Below are positions 56,607-64,000 of a stretch of DNA of 64,000 bases, piece after piece. Below the pieces are notes generated by a model. The model made no database searches, was not told the origin of the DNA, and saw only the letters and a program-made list of their open reading frames with translations. The position numbers and the translations under genes were made by a program. Origin of the DNA: Limnobacter humi (lineage in GTDB: Bacteria > Pseudomonadota > Gammaproteobacteria > Burkholderiales > Burkholderiaceae_B); NCBI RefSeq assembly GCF_024518835.1, contig NZ_JANIGO010000004.1, forward strand, positions 248,001 through 312,000, in the 5' to 3' direction. The stretch's first letter is position 1. Each line of letters starts with the position of its first letter.

Positions 56607-57041
56607 TTATTGGTTGCCCGAACCCATGGCCTGCTTCAAGGTCGAAATGCGACCATTGATGCTGCGCAGGGCGGCTTCGTATTTCACGGTGTTTTCAGCA
56701 AATGCGGCGCGTTCACGTTCAATGTCCACGGTGTTGCCGTCGACAGCCGGGTTGTTACCCCGGCGAAACTGCAGCATGGCTTGTGTGGACATGGACTGAC
56801 CGTTACCAGCCATGTGGCCTTTGTGAGTTACCGCCAATGCCGGTGAGGACAAGGAAGACGCTTGGCCCGAGGCCATATCGCCAGTGGCGGCGCGCAAGGC
56901 CTCATTGAACTTCATGTCCACCGCCTTGTAATTGGGCGTGTCCACGTTGGTGATGTTGGAAGTCAGAATTTCTTGGCGACGAGCGCGCAGCTTCAGCGCC
57001 TCGGCAGAGAACTGCATGGTGTCAGCAAGTTTGTCCAGCAT
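56607..57041 (-). CDS. flgB: Flagellar proximal rod protein FlgB
   Basis: 144 aa. LRARRQEILTSNITNVDTPNYKAVD is the signature, with GNTVDIERERAAFAENTVKYEAAL near the end. First gene of the minus-strand operon flgBCDEFGHIJKL; GGAGAAAGGA precedes the ATG. The 196 bases to the divergent flgA should hold its promoter, but no box could be assigned with confidence. Confidence 0.96.
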   Translation of the reverse strand: MLDKLADTMQFSAEALKLRARRQEILTSNITNVDTPNYKAVDMKFNEALRAATGDMASGQASSLSSPALAVTHKGHMAGNGQSMSTQAMLQFRRGNNPAVDGNTVDIERERAAFAENTVKYEAALRSINGRISTLKQAMGSGNQ

Positions 57042-57237
57042 CTGAAAAATCCTTTCTCCACAGGGGGATGAATGGATTATTCATGGGGTGCTGTCCAATC
57101 AAACAGACAATAAAAGGGCATTTACCCGTTCTATTCGAGCGGCACGGACCAGCCTCACCCGCCTACGATGCATGGACGGATCGATGCAATGATCCAACTA
57201 TTTATGGTCTTTAACGGCAGCCATGCCGAAAACTTGA

Positions 57238-57993
57238 ATGAAACGTCAAACCATCCACAGACAACAGACCACCGGTCGAACGCTCCGCAGCACCCTGCTG
57301 GCGGCGGCGGTGTTGCTGGGTGCGGGTTTGCTTGGCTCACCGGTCAGCATGGCTGGAACCCGCGCAGCCAGTGAGGCTCGCTGGGTGACATTGGACCGGT
57401 TGAATACCTTGATTGACCCAGGCAGCGTGCCCGCTGGCAGTCAGATTGAGGTGAGCCTGGTGAAACAGGACCCCCGACTTGGAGGGGTGGACTGCCCTTC
57501 ACCGCTATTGGCCAACACCACGGGCAACCGATTGTGGGGCCGCACCTTTTTGCGCGTGCAGTGCCTGGGCACCGACACCCCTGGCTTCTTCGTGGGCGTG
57601 GATGTCAAAGTGTATGCACCAGTGCTGGTGATGAAAAATGCCGTGGCATCTGGCCAGGATGTGACCAGCAACGATGTTGAATTCAAAACCCTGGACATTG
57701 CCCAGTTGGGCACCGGCTGGGTGGCCGAGTTGTCGCACCTGAATCAAAAAACAGCTGCAAGGGCCTTGTGGCCAGGCGCCATTCTGAAACCGGATTTACT
57801 CAAAGGGCAACCCATGGTGAAAAGTGGGGATACCGTGAAAGTGTTGATTCAGGGGCCCGGTTTTTCGATCGGTGGGTCGGCCATCGCGATGGATTCGGCC
57901 GAACAGGGGCAGACCGTCAAGGTGAAAACCCCCCAAGGCAAAGTGCTTCAAGGCATTGCGGTGGAGCCCCTCCAAGTGGAGGTTACCCTTTGA
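57238..57993 (+). CDS. flgA: P-ring assembly chaperone FlgA
   Basis: 251 aa. Basic N-terminus and signal peptide (LLAAAVLLGAGLLGSPVSMAG), then the FlgA SAF domain: VLVMKNAVASGQDVTSNDV, ALWPGAILKPDLLKGQPMVKSGDTVKV in part, and GQTVKVKTPQGKVLQG. It is a periplasmic chaperone needed to build the FlgI ring. Divergent from flgB. Confidence 0.94.
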   Translation: MKRQTIHRQQTTGRTLRSTLLAAAVLLGAGLLGSPVSMAGTRAASEARWVTLDRLNTLIDPGSVPAGSQIEVSLVKQDPRLGGVDCPSPLLANTTGNRLWGRTFLRVQCLGTDTPGFFVGVDVKVYAPVLVMKNAVASGQDVTSNDVEFKTLDIAQLGTGWVAELSHLNQKTAARALWPGAILKPDLLKGQPMVKSGDTVKVLIQGPGFSIGGSAIAMDSAEQGQTVKVKTPQGKVLQGIAVEPLQVEVTL

Positions 57994-58062
57994 TGGACTT
58001 GTGCAAAGCCCATGAGACGGGTGGTTCAATGCAAAAGAATGGGCATTTCATGGATATTTCGT

Positions 58063-58089
58063 TAAAGTTAGGGCGGGTGTGACCGTTAA
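58063..58089 (+). promoter_or_regulatory. Sigma28 (FliA) promoter candidate for flgM
   Basis: TAAAGTTA (58063-58070), an 11-base spacer, then ACCGTTAA (58082-58089). The consensus is TAAAGTTT-N11-GCCGATAA: 7/8 and 6/8 matches with exact spacing. It ends 47 bases before the flgM ATG, so FliA should drive its own anti-sigma factor, as in other flagellar systems. Confidence 0.68.
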
Positions 58090-58136
58090 ACAGTCATGGA
58101 AAGCAACCTTAGGCTCTGCCTGAAGCGGAGGACAAC

Positions 58137-58424
58137 ATGAAAATCAACGGAAAATTTGAGCCGGGCACGGTGGACAAACTGGCAAAACCCCAGGGTGGCG
58201 CCAAAGCCAGCAAGACCGACAGTGTCGACAGCAGTGCCAGCGAGAGCGCGGTGACCAAGCTGTCGGGACAGTTTGACGGCATCAAGGGCGCCGAAGCGCC
58301 ATTCGACGCGAAACGCGTGGCTGAAATCCAGCAGGCGATTCGTGAAGGCAAGTTTGAAGTCAATGCCGAAGCCGTGGCTTCCAAAGTGATTGAAAGTGCC
58401 CGCGAGTTGCTGGGCCAAAAGTAA
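58137..58424 (+). CDS. flgM: Anti-sigma28 factor FlgM
   Basis: 95 aa. Starts MKINGKFEPG; the C-terminal half (FDAKRVAEIQQAIREGKFEVN, AEAVASKVIESARELL) is the sigma28-binding helix region. It holds FliA inactive until the hook is finished and FlgM is exported. GCGGAGGAC lies seven bases ahead of the ATG. Followed by flgN after 18 bases. Confidence 0.95.
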   Translation: MKINGKFEPGTVDKLAKPQGGAKASKTDSVDSSASESAVTKLSGQFDGIKGAEAPFDAKRVAEIQQAIREGKFEVNAEAVASKVIESARELLGQK

Positions 58425-58442
58425 AAGCGCGAGGATTACACC

Positions 58443-58955
58443 ATGTCACACACCGAACAGGCCATCAACCTCTACCGAAACCTGGCGCAGGAATGCGACA
58501 TCGCCATGGCGTTGGTGGATGTGCTGCTGGAAGAGCAAGCCTGTCTGGTGAAACTGGAAACCAAGCGCCTGGGTGAACTGGCTCTGCAGAAAGAAGGCAT
58601 GATGCTGGAGCTGGAAAAGCGGTATTTGAACAACATCCAGATCGCCCAAAGCCTGGGTTACGAGCCCACGTTGGACGGCATCGCCCATTGGGTGGATGAA
58701 CTGGCCACCGATGAACGTCGCCTTCAAAGCACTTATGCAACCCTGCGGGAAACCTTGCAGCAAGCCCACCGCCTGAACACCGCCAACGGTGAATTGGTGG
58801 CGGAGCAATTGGCCGGCCTGCAGGAGCGAATTTCCATTCTGACGGCCGCCGCTGTGGCTGAACAACAACCCGGCACCGCCAACACCTATGGACCCACTGG
58901 CTCGCTCAACAGCCTGTCTGGCTCGGGCCTTACGCCCCGCGCGGTAATTCGTTGA
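58443..58955 (+). CDS. flgN: Flagellar export chaperone FlgN
   Basis: 170 aa, mostly helical. DVLLEEQACLVKLETKRLGELALQKEGMM in part and NGELVAEQLAGLQERISIL match the family, which holds FlgK and FlgL before export. The C-terminal tail is Thr/Gly/Ser-rich (TANTYGPTGSLNSLSGSGL). The 3' end overlaps the convergent response-regulator gene by 26 bases. Confidence 0.93.
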   Translation: MSHTEQAINLYRNLAQECDIAMALVDVLLEEQACLVKLETKRLGELALQKEGMMLELEKRYLNNIQIAQSLGYEPTLDGIAHWVDELATDERRLQSTYATLRETLQQAHRLNTANGELVAEQLAGLQERISILTAAAVAEQQPGTANTYGPTGSLNSLSGSGLTPRAVIR

Positions 58956-59367
58956 TGGTCATCCAATACGACACCAGCGCTGAGATGCGCGTCAAGTACT
59001 GGTCGAACTGAACCGGTTTGACTGCAAAACTATTAACACCCAATTCGTAAGCCTTTCTTACATCGCTGATCTCACGCGATGACGACAACACCACAATTGG
59101 CATCGTGTTGAACACGGGTTGGGCGCGCAGGAATTTCAGCACCTCCAAACCATCCAGCTTGGGTAGTTTCAAATCCAGCAACAACAGTTTGGGCAAATCC
59201 GGAGCACCGTCCTCGCCGGGCTGGTTCATCAACTGTTTGAAATAGTCGATGGCCCGTTCCCCGTCCTCCAGCAGGACCGTGGACGAACTGGCCGAGGTTT
59301 TCCGCACAACGCGTAGCGCCAAATCCGCATCATTGGAATTGTCATCCACCAACACCACATCCGCCAT
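58930..59367 (-). CDS. Single-domain response regulator (Rcp1-like)
   Basis: 145 aa receiver with no output domain. Asp65 in KLLLLDLKLPKLDGLEVL is the phosphoacceptor; VVLSSSREISDVRKAY and FAVKPVQFDQY give the Ser and Lys. The DNSNDADLALRVVRKT start is typical of Rcp1-type regulators that pair with phytochrome-like kinases. It follows the kinase gene by six bases, so the pair should be co-transcribed. Confidence 0.93.
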   Translation of the reverse strand: MADVVLVDDNSNDADLALRVVRKTSASSSTVLLEDGERAIDYFKQLMNQPGEDGAPDLPKLLLLDLKLPKLDGLEVLKFLRAQPVFNTMPIVVLSSSREISDVRKAYELGVNSFAVKPVQFDQYLTRISALVSYWMTINELPRGA

Positions 59368-59373
59368 GGCTTT

Positions 59374-61281
59374 TCAGTCCTTTCTGTCAGGATTGCCGGC
59401 ATTATCCGGCAAGGTAAATTCAAACCGGGCCCCCTGGCCCACTTCGCCCAGTGCGCGAATTTCGCCACCGTGACGTTCAATAATCCGTTTCACAATCGCC
59501 AAGCCCACGCCAGTGCCATCAAAATCTTTTTTGTGATGCAGGCGCTCAAACACGTTGAACAGCTTGTCGGCGTATTTCATGTCAAACCCGGCCCCATTGT
59601 CCTGCACGCTGAAGCGATAAAACCGCGGCAGCTTTTCACAGGCAATGGTCACCCGGGGTGCATCGGTTCGGGATGAAAATTTCAAGGCATTGTCGATGAG
59701 GTTCATCCAGACCTGTTTGAGCAACACCGGGTCTGCATGCACCGTGGGCAGTGCAGCAACATCCAGCGTGGCTCGCCGCCGGGCATCCAGCTGATCGATG
59801 ATTTGCTCAATCAACTGCTGCTGATTCACCTCCACCCAAGCCACATCGGTGCGCAACAGGCGGGAGAAGTCCAGCAAACCATCAATCAATCCACCCATTT
59901 GGCGGGCATTGTTGCTGATTCGGTCCAGCAAATGCTGGGCATCATCGGGCAAGTGGTCTTTGAAGTCTTCCCTCAAAATACTGGAAAACCCGTCAATGGC
60001 GCGCAGGGGTGCCCGAAGGTCATGCGACACCGTGTACGTGAATGCTTCCAGCTCGGAATTGCTGCGTTTCAGTTCGGCTGTTCGGGCCTCAATGCGCTGT
60101 TCCAGTGTGGCATTCAGGGTCTGCAGGTCGTCTTCAAACACGCGGCGTTCCACGCACAACCCCAACACCCGAACCGCCGTCAGCACCCGCAACACATCGT
60201 CGTGAAACACTTTGGATGTGCCACGTTGGGCCACCATGACCCAGTACTCCGGCTGATTGGGCTCCACCGCTTTGCGAATGGCAACCCAAATGCAACTGAC
60301 CCCCACACGCGTGGTCCAGGCCGGATCAAAATAGTGTTCAGGCTTCATCTGCCCCAACCACACCAAACCTTGCTGATCGTGGCCTTCCAGCGGCATGCAA
60401 TACGCCTCCGGGTTATTCCAAAAAGCCAGGCCCTTGTCCAGCGGCAGGTGCAATTCGGGTGTGGTGCCGCGAATATGCCATTTGGGTACCTGCACATTGT
60501 CGCGATAGCCCAGCAACACCTCCGTGTGGGCAGTCAGGCAGTTTTTCAACCCCTTGGCGTAAGCGGCGGCCAGTTCGGGCACTGGCGCTGACAACAACAC
60601 CCCTTGCAACAACGAACGCTGCAAAGACAGCATTTGTTCATTGAGCTTTTTCTGGGTGAGATCGGCAGACACGCCCATGTAACCGTGGAAGTGCCCCTCA
60701 CTGGAAAAACTGGGGCGACCCGTGGATTCGAAAATAAGGCGGGGCCGATTGGCTGGCCAATATTCAAACAACACCCGGTCAAACGGTTGATGGTCGTCCA
60801 GCAAGGCGCGAAAGCTGTCCCAGTTGTAGCGGGGGTCAATGCATTTTAGGCCCTCCACGTCCCATCGGGCCAGGCCACGAAACGGAAGGTCCTCGGTCAG
60901 TTCACTGCCGGCTTGGTCTCGGCCCCGATAAATAATGCGGGTGATGGCGTGTTGTGGGTCTTGCTGCCAGTACCAGTCACCCGACAACTCCATCAGCTTG
61001 CGCAACTGGCGTTCGGACTGCACCACCTGCCCCAACGCATCAAAGAGGGTGGACAACAGCTTGCGCCCCATGAACAGGGCACTGATGATGCCCAACAGGG
61101 TCGTGACCAGCATGATGAATTGCCAACTGGATGCGCGGGGGGTGTCGGCTGACATGTAGACGGCAGCCAAGGCCACCGGACCAACAGCGCAGACAATAAC
61201 AATCAGCAGCGCACGGAAAATGCGGGCTCTGGACTGCTCTATGCTGCTGGGCTTTCCAGTGGATGTTGGGCTTGCGGCCAT
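59374..61281 (-). CDS. Membrane histidine kinase with PAS and phytochrome-type HisKA
   Basis: 635 aa. Two membrane helices at about 22-45 and 55-75, a PAS domain (about 90-215, SGDWYWQQDPQHAIT, HGYMGVSADLTQKK), a GAF-like region with Trp-rich strands (about 230-385), HisKA with a His near residue 419 in FTYTVSHDLRAPLRAIDGF, and a HATPase with MNLIDNALKFS, DNGAGFD and GTGVGLAIVKRIIERHGG. No chromophore Cys was assigned. The ATG at 61281 is used; a TTG two codons upstream is possible. Lies inside the flagellar region, followed by its likely receiver. Confidence 0.92.
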   Translation of the reverse strand: MAASPTSTGKPSSIEQSRARIFRALLIVIVCAVGPVALAAVYMSADTPRASSWQFIMLVTTLLGIISALFMGRKLLSTLFDALGQVVQSERQLRKLMELSGDWYWQQDPQHAITRIIYRGRDQAGSELTEDLPFRGLARWDVEGLKCIDPRYNWDSFRALLDDHQPFDRVLFEYWPANRPRLIFESTGRPSFSSEGHFHGYMGVSADLTQKKLNEQMLSLQRSLLQGVLLSAPVPELAAAYAKGLKNCLTAHTEVLLGYRDNVQVPKWHIRGTTPELHLPLDKGLAFWNNPEAYCMPLEGHDQQGLVWLGQMKPEHYFDPAWTTRVGVSCIWVAIRKAVEPNQPEYWVMVAQRGTSKVFHDDVLRVLTAVRVLGLCVERRVFEDDLQTLNATLEQRIEARTAELKRSNSELEAFTYTVSHDLRAPLRAIDGFSSILREDFKDHLPDDAQHLLDRISNNARQMGGLIDGLLDFSRLLRTDVAWVEVNQQQLIEQIIDQLDARRRATLDVAALPTVHADPVLLKQVWMNLIDNALKFSSRTDAPRVTIACEKLPRFYRFSVQDNGAGFDMKYADKLFNVFERLHHKKDFDGTGVGLAIVKRIIERHGGEIRALGEVGQGARFEFTLPDNAGNPDRKD

Positions 61282-61368
61282 GGGCAAGGCATCACAAAGT
61301 CGAGGGTGAGGTAAGTCTACGCGAGGCGCGCGCCTTTTGGCGAGTGGGGTTTCGCCGAATTCAGGCCT

Positions 61369-62085
61369 TCAATGGTCTTTGAGCTTGGCCCGCAAGCGAC
61401 TAACCGCCTGGGTGTGCAACTGGCACACGCGCGACTCAGTCACGCCAAGCACCGCGGCAATTTCACGGAAGTTCAGTTCCTGCTCGTAATACAGACCCAT
61501 GAGCATTTTTTCGCGCTCGGGAAGTTCTTCAATGGCCTTGACCAGTGTGGACCGAAAGCGTTGATCACCCAACATTTCCAGCGGATTGGCCTCTTCATCG
61601 CCATCCATTTGGCGGTCCAGGTAGCCCTCGCCATCACCGTCTTCAGCATAGTCATCGTAGTACACCAACTGCGCACCCCGCGACTCAAACAGCATGTCTT
61701 GGTACTCCGCCAAGCTCACACCCAGCGTTTCGGCGATTTCAGCTTCGGTGGCGGAACGACCCAGTTTCTGCTCGGTCTTCAAGGTGGCGTTGTCGATTTT
61801 ACGCTGGGCCTGCCGAACGCCCCGTGGCATCCAGTCCGCCTGGCGAAGCTCATCGAGCATGGCCCCGCGAATGCGCTGGCTGGCATAGGTTTCAAACTGC
61901 GCCCCCTGCCCTTCTTCAAAACGGGAAATCGCGTCCATCAGGCCGATGAGGCCCGCCTGAATCAGGTCGTCGATTTGAACAGAGGCAGGCAGCTTGGCAA
62001 TGAGGTGGTGCGCAAGCCGGCGAACCAGTGGAATGTACTGGTCAATTTGCTGCGATTTGTCGAGGGTGCCTTGCGCTGTGTACAT
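61369..62085 (-). CDS. fliA: Flagellar sigma factor FliA (sigma28)
   Basis: 238 aa, the usual length. Region 2 reads IDDLIQAGLIGLMDAISRFE and TYASQRIRGAMLDELRQADW; region 3 RGVRQAQRKIDNA; region 4 ELNFREIAAVLGVTESRVCQLH. Directs transcription of late flagellar and chemotaxis genes, held by FlgM. The ATG at 62085 (MYTAQGTLDKS) fits the family; the frame runs 18 codons further upstream into flhG. An insert of acidic residues (YYDDYAEDGDGEGY) lies between regions 3 and 4. Confidence 0.95.
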   Translation of the reverse strand: MYTAQGTLDKSQQIDQYIPLVRRLAHHLIAKLPASVQIDDLIQAGLIGLMDAISRFEEGQGAQFETYASQRIRGAMLDELRQADWMPRGVRQAQRKIDNATLKTEQKLGRSATEAEIAETLGVSLAEYQDMLFESRGAQLVYYDDYAEDGDGEGYLDRQMDGDEEANPLEMLGDQRFRSTLVKAIEELPEREKMLMGLYYEQELNFREIAAVLGVTESRVCQLHTQAVSRLRAKLKDH

Positions 62086-62107
62086 GGAGGGTGTGCTTCC
62101 TGTCTTG

Positions 62108-62869
62108 TTATTCGGCCAGGGCGTGCTCTTCGAGGGCACACACCAGTTTGGCCACTCGCCGTCCTGCGGTCATCATCTCTCGGCCCATCATACTCAAGGG
62201 CTGACCCAAGGCCAAGGCCGGGAGGTGACCGGCATACTGCAGTGGCTGGCTCAAAAACCCCGATGTGGTCTCCAACAGGTTGGCGAACACATGATCGGCT
62301 TCATCCGTCCCTTTCACTCCTGCAACAATAACACGGTGGTGAATGTTTTGATCGACTCCGCATGTATTGCGAATGGCTTGAAACACCCGCGTGACCGAGT
62401 TTGCGGTGGGTTGAACCACCCAATACCAGTCTGACGATGGTGCCAGTTTTGCAGCCAGCTTCCAGGACTCATAGGGCAAGGTGGCGAAATGCCGGTCACA
62501 GGTGACGGGCAGGCGGTGCAGCCTGCTCAGCAACACATCCACCTGGTCCACATTGTGGGCCAGCGCTGACAGACCATGCATGGCTGGGGAGAGGTACTGG
62601 CCGTCGGCCAGCTCAACCACCTGGTCTTCCAGATTCAACCGGCCTTTGAAAAATTCAATCACGTCCTGGCGGCGGTCTGCCGGCAACAACTGTCGCAAGC
62701 CAGCCACCGAGGCGTCAAACACCAAGGCATTCTGATGCTGGCGGGCATGCCGTTCCAGAATGAAACGGGCCAGGCAAGCAGCATAGTCAAAACCCATGTC
62801 GCCCAGGATCGGTGTGATCACCGGGCGGGTTTGACCCAACAATTTTCGCAATGTCGTGGCTTGATCCAT
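62108..62869 (-). CDS. flhG: FlhG-like MinD relative without P-loop
   Basis: 253 aa. Placed between flhF and fliA as flhG is in many beta- and gammaproteobacteria. The N-terminus MDQATTLRKLLG matches the DQAxxLRxL activation helix by which FlhG stimulates FlhF. At residues 18-30, where the Walker A (GKGGVGKT) should be, the sequence reads ITPILGDMGFDYA: no Gly-Lys-Thr. Downstream strands fit a MinD-like fold (NALVFDASVAGL, RVIVAGVKG) but Walker B elements are weak. ATP binding is unlikely; FlhF regulation by the helix alone is possible. ATG at 62869 fits the helix; one at 62929 would overlap flhF. Confidence 0.72.
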   Translation of the reverse strand: MDQATTLRKLLGQTRPVITPILGDMGFDYAACLARFILERHARQHQNALVFDASVAGLRQLLPADRRQDVIEFFKGRLNLEDQVVELADGQYLSPAMHGLSALAHNVDQVDVLLSRLHRLPVTCDRHFATLPYESWKLAAKLAPSSDWYWVVQPTANSVTRVFQAIRNTCGVDQNIHHRVIVAGVKGTDEADHVFANLLETTSGFLSQPLQYAGHLPALALGQPLSMMGREMMTAGRRVAKLVCALEEHALAE

Positions 62870-62892
62870 GAGACTCAGTGTAATGAAGCCGC

Positions 62893-64000
62893 TTACAAAC
62901 CAGTCGTGGAGACTTGGGCCATTTTCCACTTCAATTCCTCGTCAGACGAGCTGAAAGCCTGACTGGCCCGGTTTTTTAAAGCGCGGTGCACCAACACACG
63001 GGCATCGGCCAGGAAAAGGTCTTCAGGCACGCGCTGACCCGTGGCAATGTAATGCAGGCGCAGTTTGTGGCGCATCACCACGTCCAGCACGCCGCCCAAT
63101 TTGATGGCCTCATCCAGTTTGGACACAATGGCTCCATCCAGACCCGTGCTTTTGTAATGGCGAACCACGTCGTCCAGGGTTTCGGTTTGGCTGGTGGCAT
63201 TCAACAGCAACACACGCTTGACATGGCTGTCAGTCAAAATCTTGGTGTGCTCGGCAACCCGACTGTCGCGCTGGCCCATGCCCACCGTATCGATGAGGAT
63301 GAGGCGCTTTCGCTGCAGGCTGGTGCGCAATTGCTGCAGGTCAGCGTGATTTTGTGCGGTGTACACCTGAACGCCCAAAATTTTTCCGTAAATGCGCAAT
63401 TGGTCTTGCGCACCAACCCGGTAACTGTCGGTGGTGATCAAACCCAGGGAGTCTGCACCATACTTGACCACACAACGTGCAGCCAGCTTGGCCGTGGTGG
63501 TGGTTTTACCAACACCGGTAGGGCCCACCAGGGCATAAGTGCCACCCGTTTCCACCATGTCGTGTTGGGCATCAACCACCGCCAGGTTTTTCTTCAGAAC
63601 GCTTTGTATCCATTCCATGGCTTGGTTCTCAGTCAGACCGGCCGGCAATTTGTCCACCACAGTGCGGGCGAACAATGGCGAAAAGCCAGCATTGCTCAGG
63701 TGGTTCCACAATTCGGCTTTCAATGGATTCTTTTCCAGCGAATCACGCCAGGTCATCAGGTTCATCTGGTCTTTCAGCAGTTGGCGCATCTGCTTGATTT
63801 CTTCCAGCACAGCAGCCTGCTCGTTGACCATGGCCTGGCTGGCGGCCTGCGCGCGACGGCGTCCCACCTCGGTCATCATGTCGTCGGGCTCAAAACGCTG
63901 CTCGGGTGCCATGGATGGCGCGCTGGGCGACAACAGGCTACTGCGCTGCGCCGCCACTTGCTGAGCCACCAGATCAGCCCGGCTGGCTTGTGGTGCGGGT
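62893..64000 (-). CDS. flhF: Flagellar biosynthesis GTPase FlhF (cut by right edge)
   Basis: 369 codons visible, still open at base 64000; the N-terminal basic domain is missing. NG GTPase domain of the SRP family: [19 protein letters not shown] (P-loop), LITTDSYRVGAQDQLRIYG (G2), LILIDTVGMGQRD (G3), SKLDEAIKLGGVLDV (G4/G5 region). It sets the place and number of flagella at the cell pole. The end lies 24 bases ahead of the flhG ATG. The first visible in-frame GTG is 63969, but the family needs about 100 residues more. Confidence 0.95.
   Translation of the reverse strand, partial: PAPQASRADLVAQQVAAQRSSLLSPSAPSMAPEQRFEPDDMMTEVGRRRAQAASQAMVNEQAAVLEEIKQMRQLLKDQMNLMTWRDSLEKNPLKAELWNHLSNAGFSPLFARTVVDKLPAGLTENQAMEWIQSVLKKNLAVVDAQHDMVETGGTYALVGPTGVGKTTTTAKLAARCVVKYGADSLGLITTDSYRVGAQDQLRIYGKILGVQVYTAQNHADLQQLRTSLQRKRLILIDTVGMGQRDSRVAEHTKILTDSHVKRVLLLNATSQTETLDDVVRHYKSTGLDGAIVSKLDEAIKLGGVLDVVMRHKLRLHYIATGQRVPEDLFLADARVLVHRALKNRASQAFSSSDEELKWKMAQVSTTGL

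Noticed and set aside
57042-57237. Possible sigma28 or sigma54 promoter in front of flgB or flgA
   Set aside because: No pair of boxes with correct spacing was found by eye; only a loose sigma70-like pattern.

Overview
The window looks like one contiguous stretch of chromosome from a flagellated, aerobic betaproteobacterium of the order Burkholderiales. The support is the full flgBCDEFGHIJKL / flgA-flgM-flgN / fliA-flhG-flhF set, the cheR-cheD-cheB block, gmk-rpoZ, rph-rdgB-hemW, a SpoT-type RelA/SpoT enzyme and isocitrate lyase. The gene mix resembles Limnobacter, but that genus call is an inference from remembered gene style and was not tested. No tRNA, rRNA or CRISPR array was seen.

Layout. 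0-4.1 kb: end of a hybrid histidine kinase, a CHASE3 chemoreceptor and a KefB/YbaL-type cation antiporter. 4.1-9.2 kb (minus): five co-oriented type IV pilin/pseudopilin genes, one of them 868 aa long. 9.4-13.65 kb: an accessory islet with an IS3-type transposase remnant, an 898-aa three-repeat surface-protein candidate and a broken hsdS fragment. 13.7-20.6 kb: aceA, an RraA-like gene, an AraC regulator divergent from a metal-dependent-hydrolase-family gene, and clpB with a sigma32-like promoter. 20.7-28 kb: a hypothetical gene, a hybrid kinase broken by an internal deletion, and a periplasmic binding protein co-translated with a 1056-aa hybrid kinase. 28-33.3 kb (minus): a tandem DsbA/HCCA-isomerase-like protein, hemW, rdgB, rph and dinB. 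33.4-39.5 kb (plus): yicC, gmk, rpoZ, minCDE and spoT, then greB on the minus strand. 40-47 kb: an EAL response regulator, cheB-cheD-cheR, and a kinase/LuxR-regulator pair. 47.5-64 kb: the flagellar hook-basal-body operon (minus), flgA and flgM-flgN (plus), a kinase/response-regulator pair, then fliA, flhG and flhF, the last cut by the window edge.

How the genes work together. The flagellar genes supply rod, hook, P- and L-rings, hook-filament junction proteins, export chaperone (FlgN), the sigma28/anti-sigma28 switch (FliA/FlgM) and the placement GTPase (FlhF). A good sigma28 promoter lies in front of flgM. CheR/CheB/CheD adjust receptors such as the CHASE3 chemoreceptor. Several two-component modules and a c-di-GMP phosphodiesterase sit among them, so the window is rich in motility and surface-behaviour control.

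Points most worth a second look: the very large Glu5-less pseudopilin in an operon without pilY1; the LapA-like N-terminus and 240-aa repeats of the 898-aa protein; the binding-protein/hybrid-kinase sensor pair; a FlhG that has lost its P-loop but kept the DQAxxLR helix; and minCDE lodged between rpoZ and spoT. Function calls rest on reading the translations and motifs by eye; no database search was possible.
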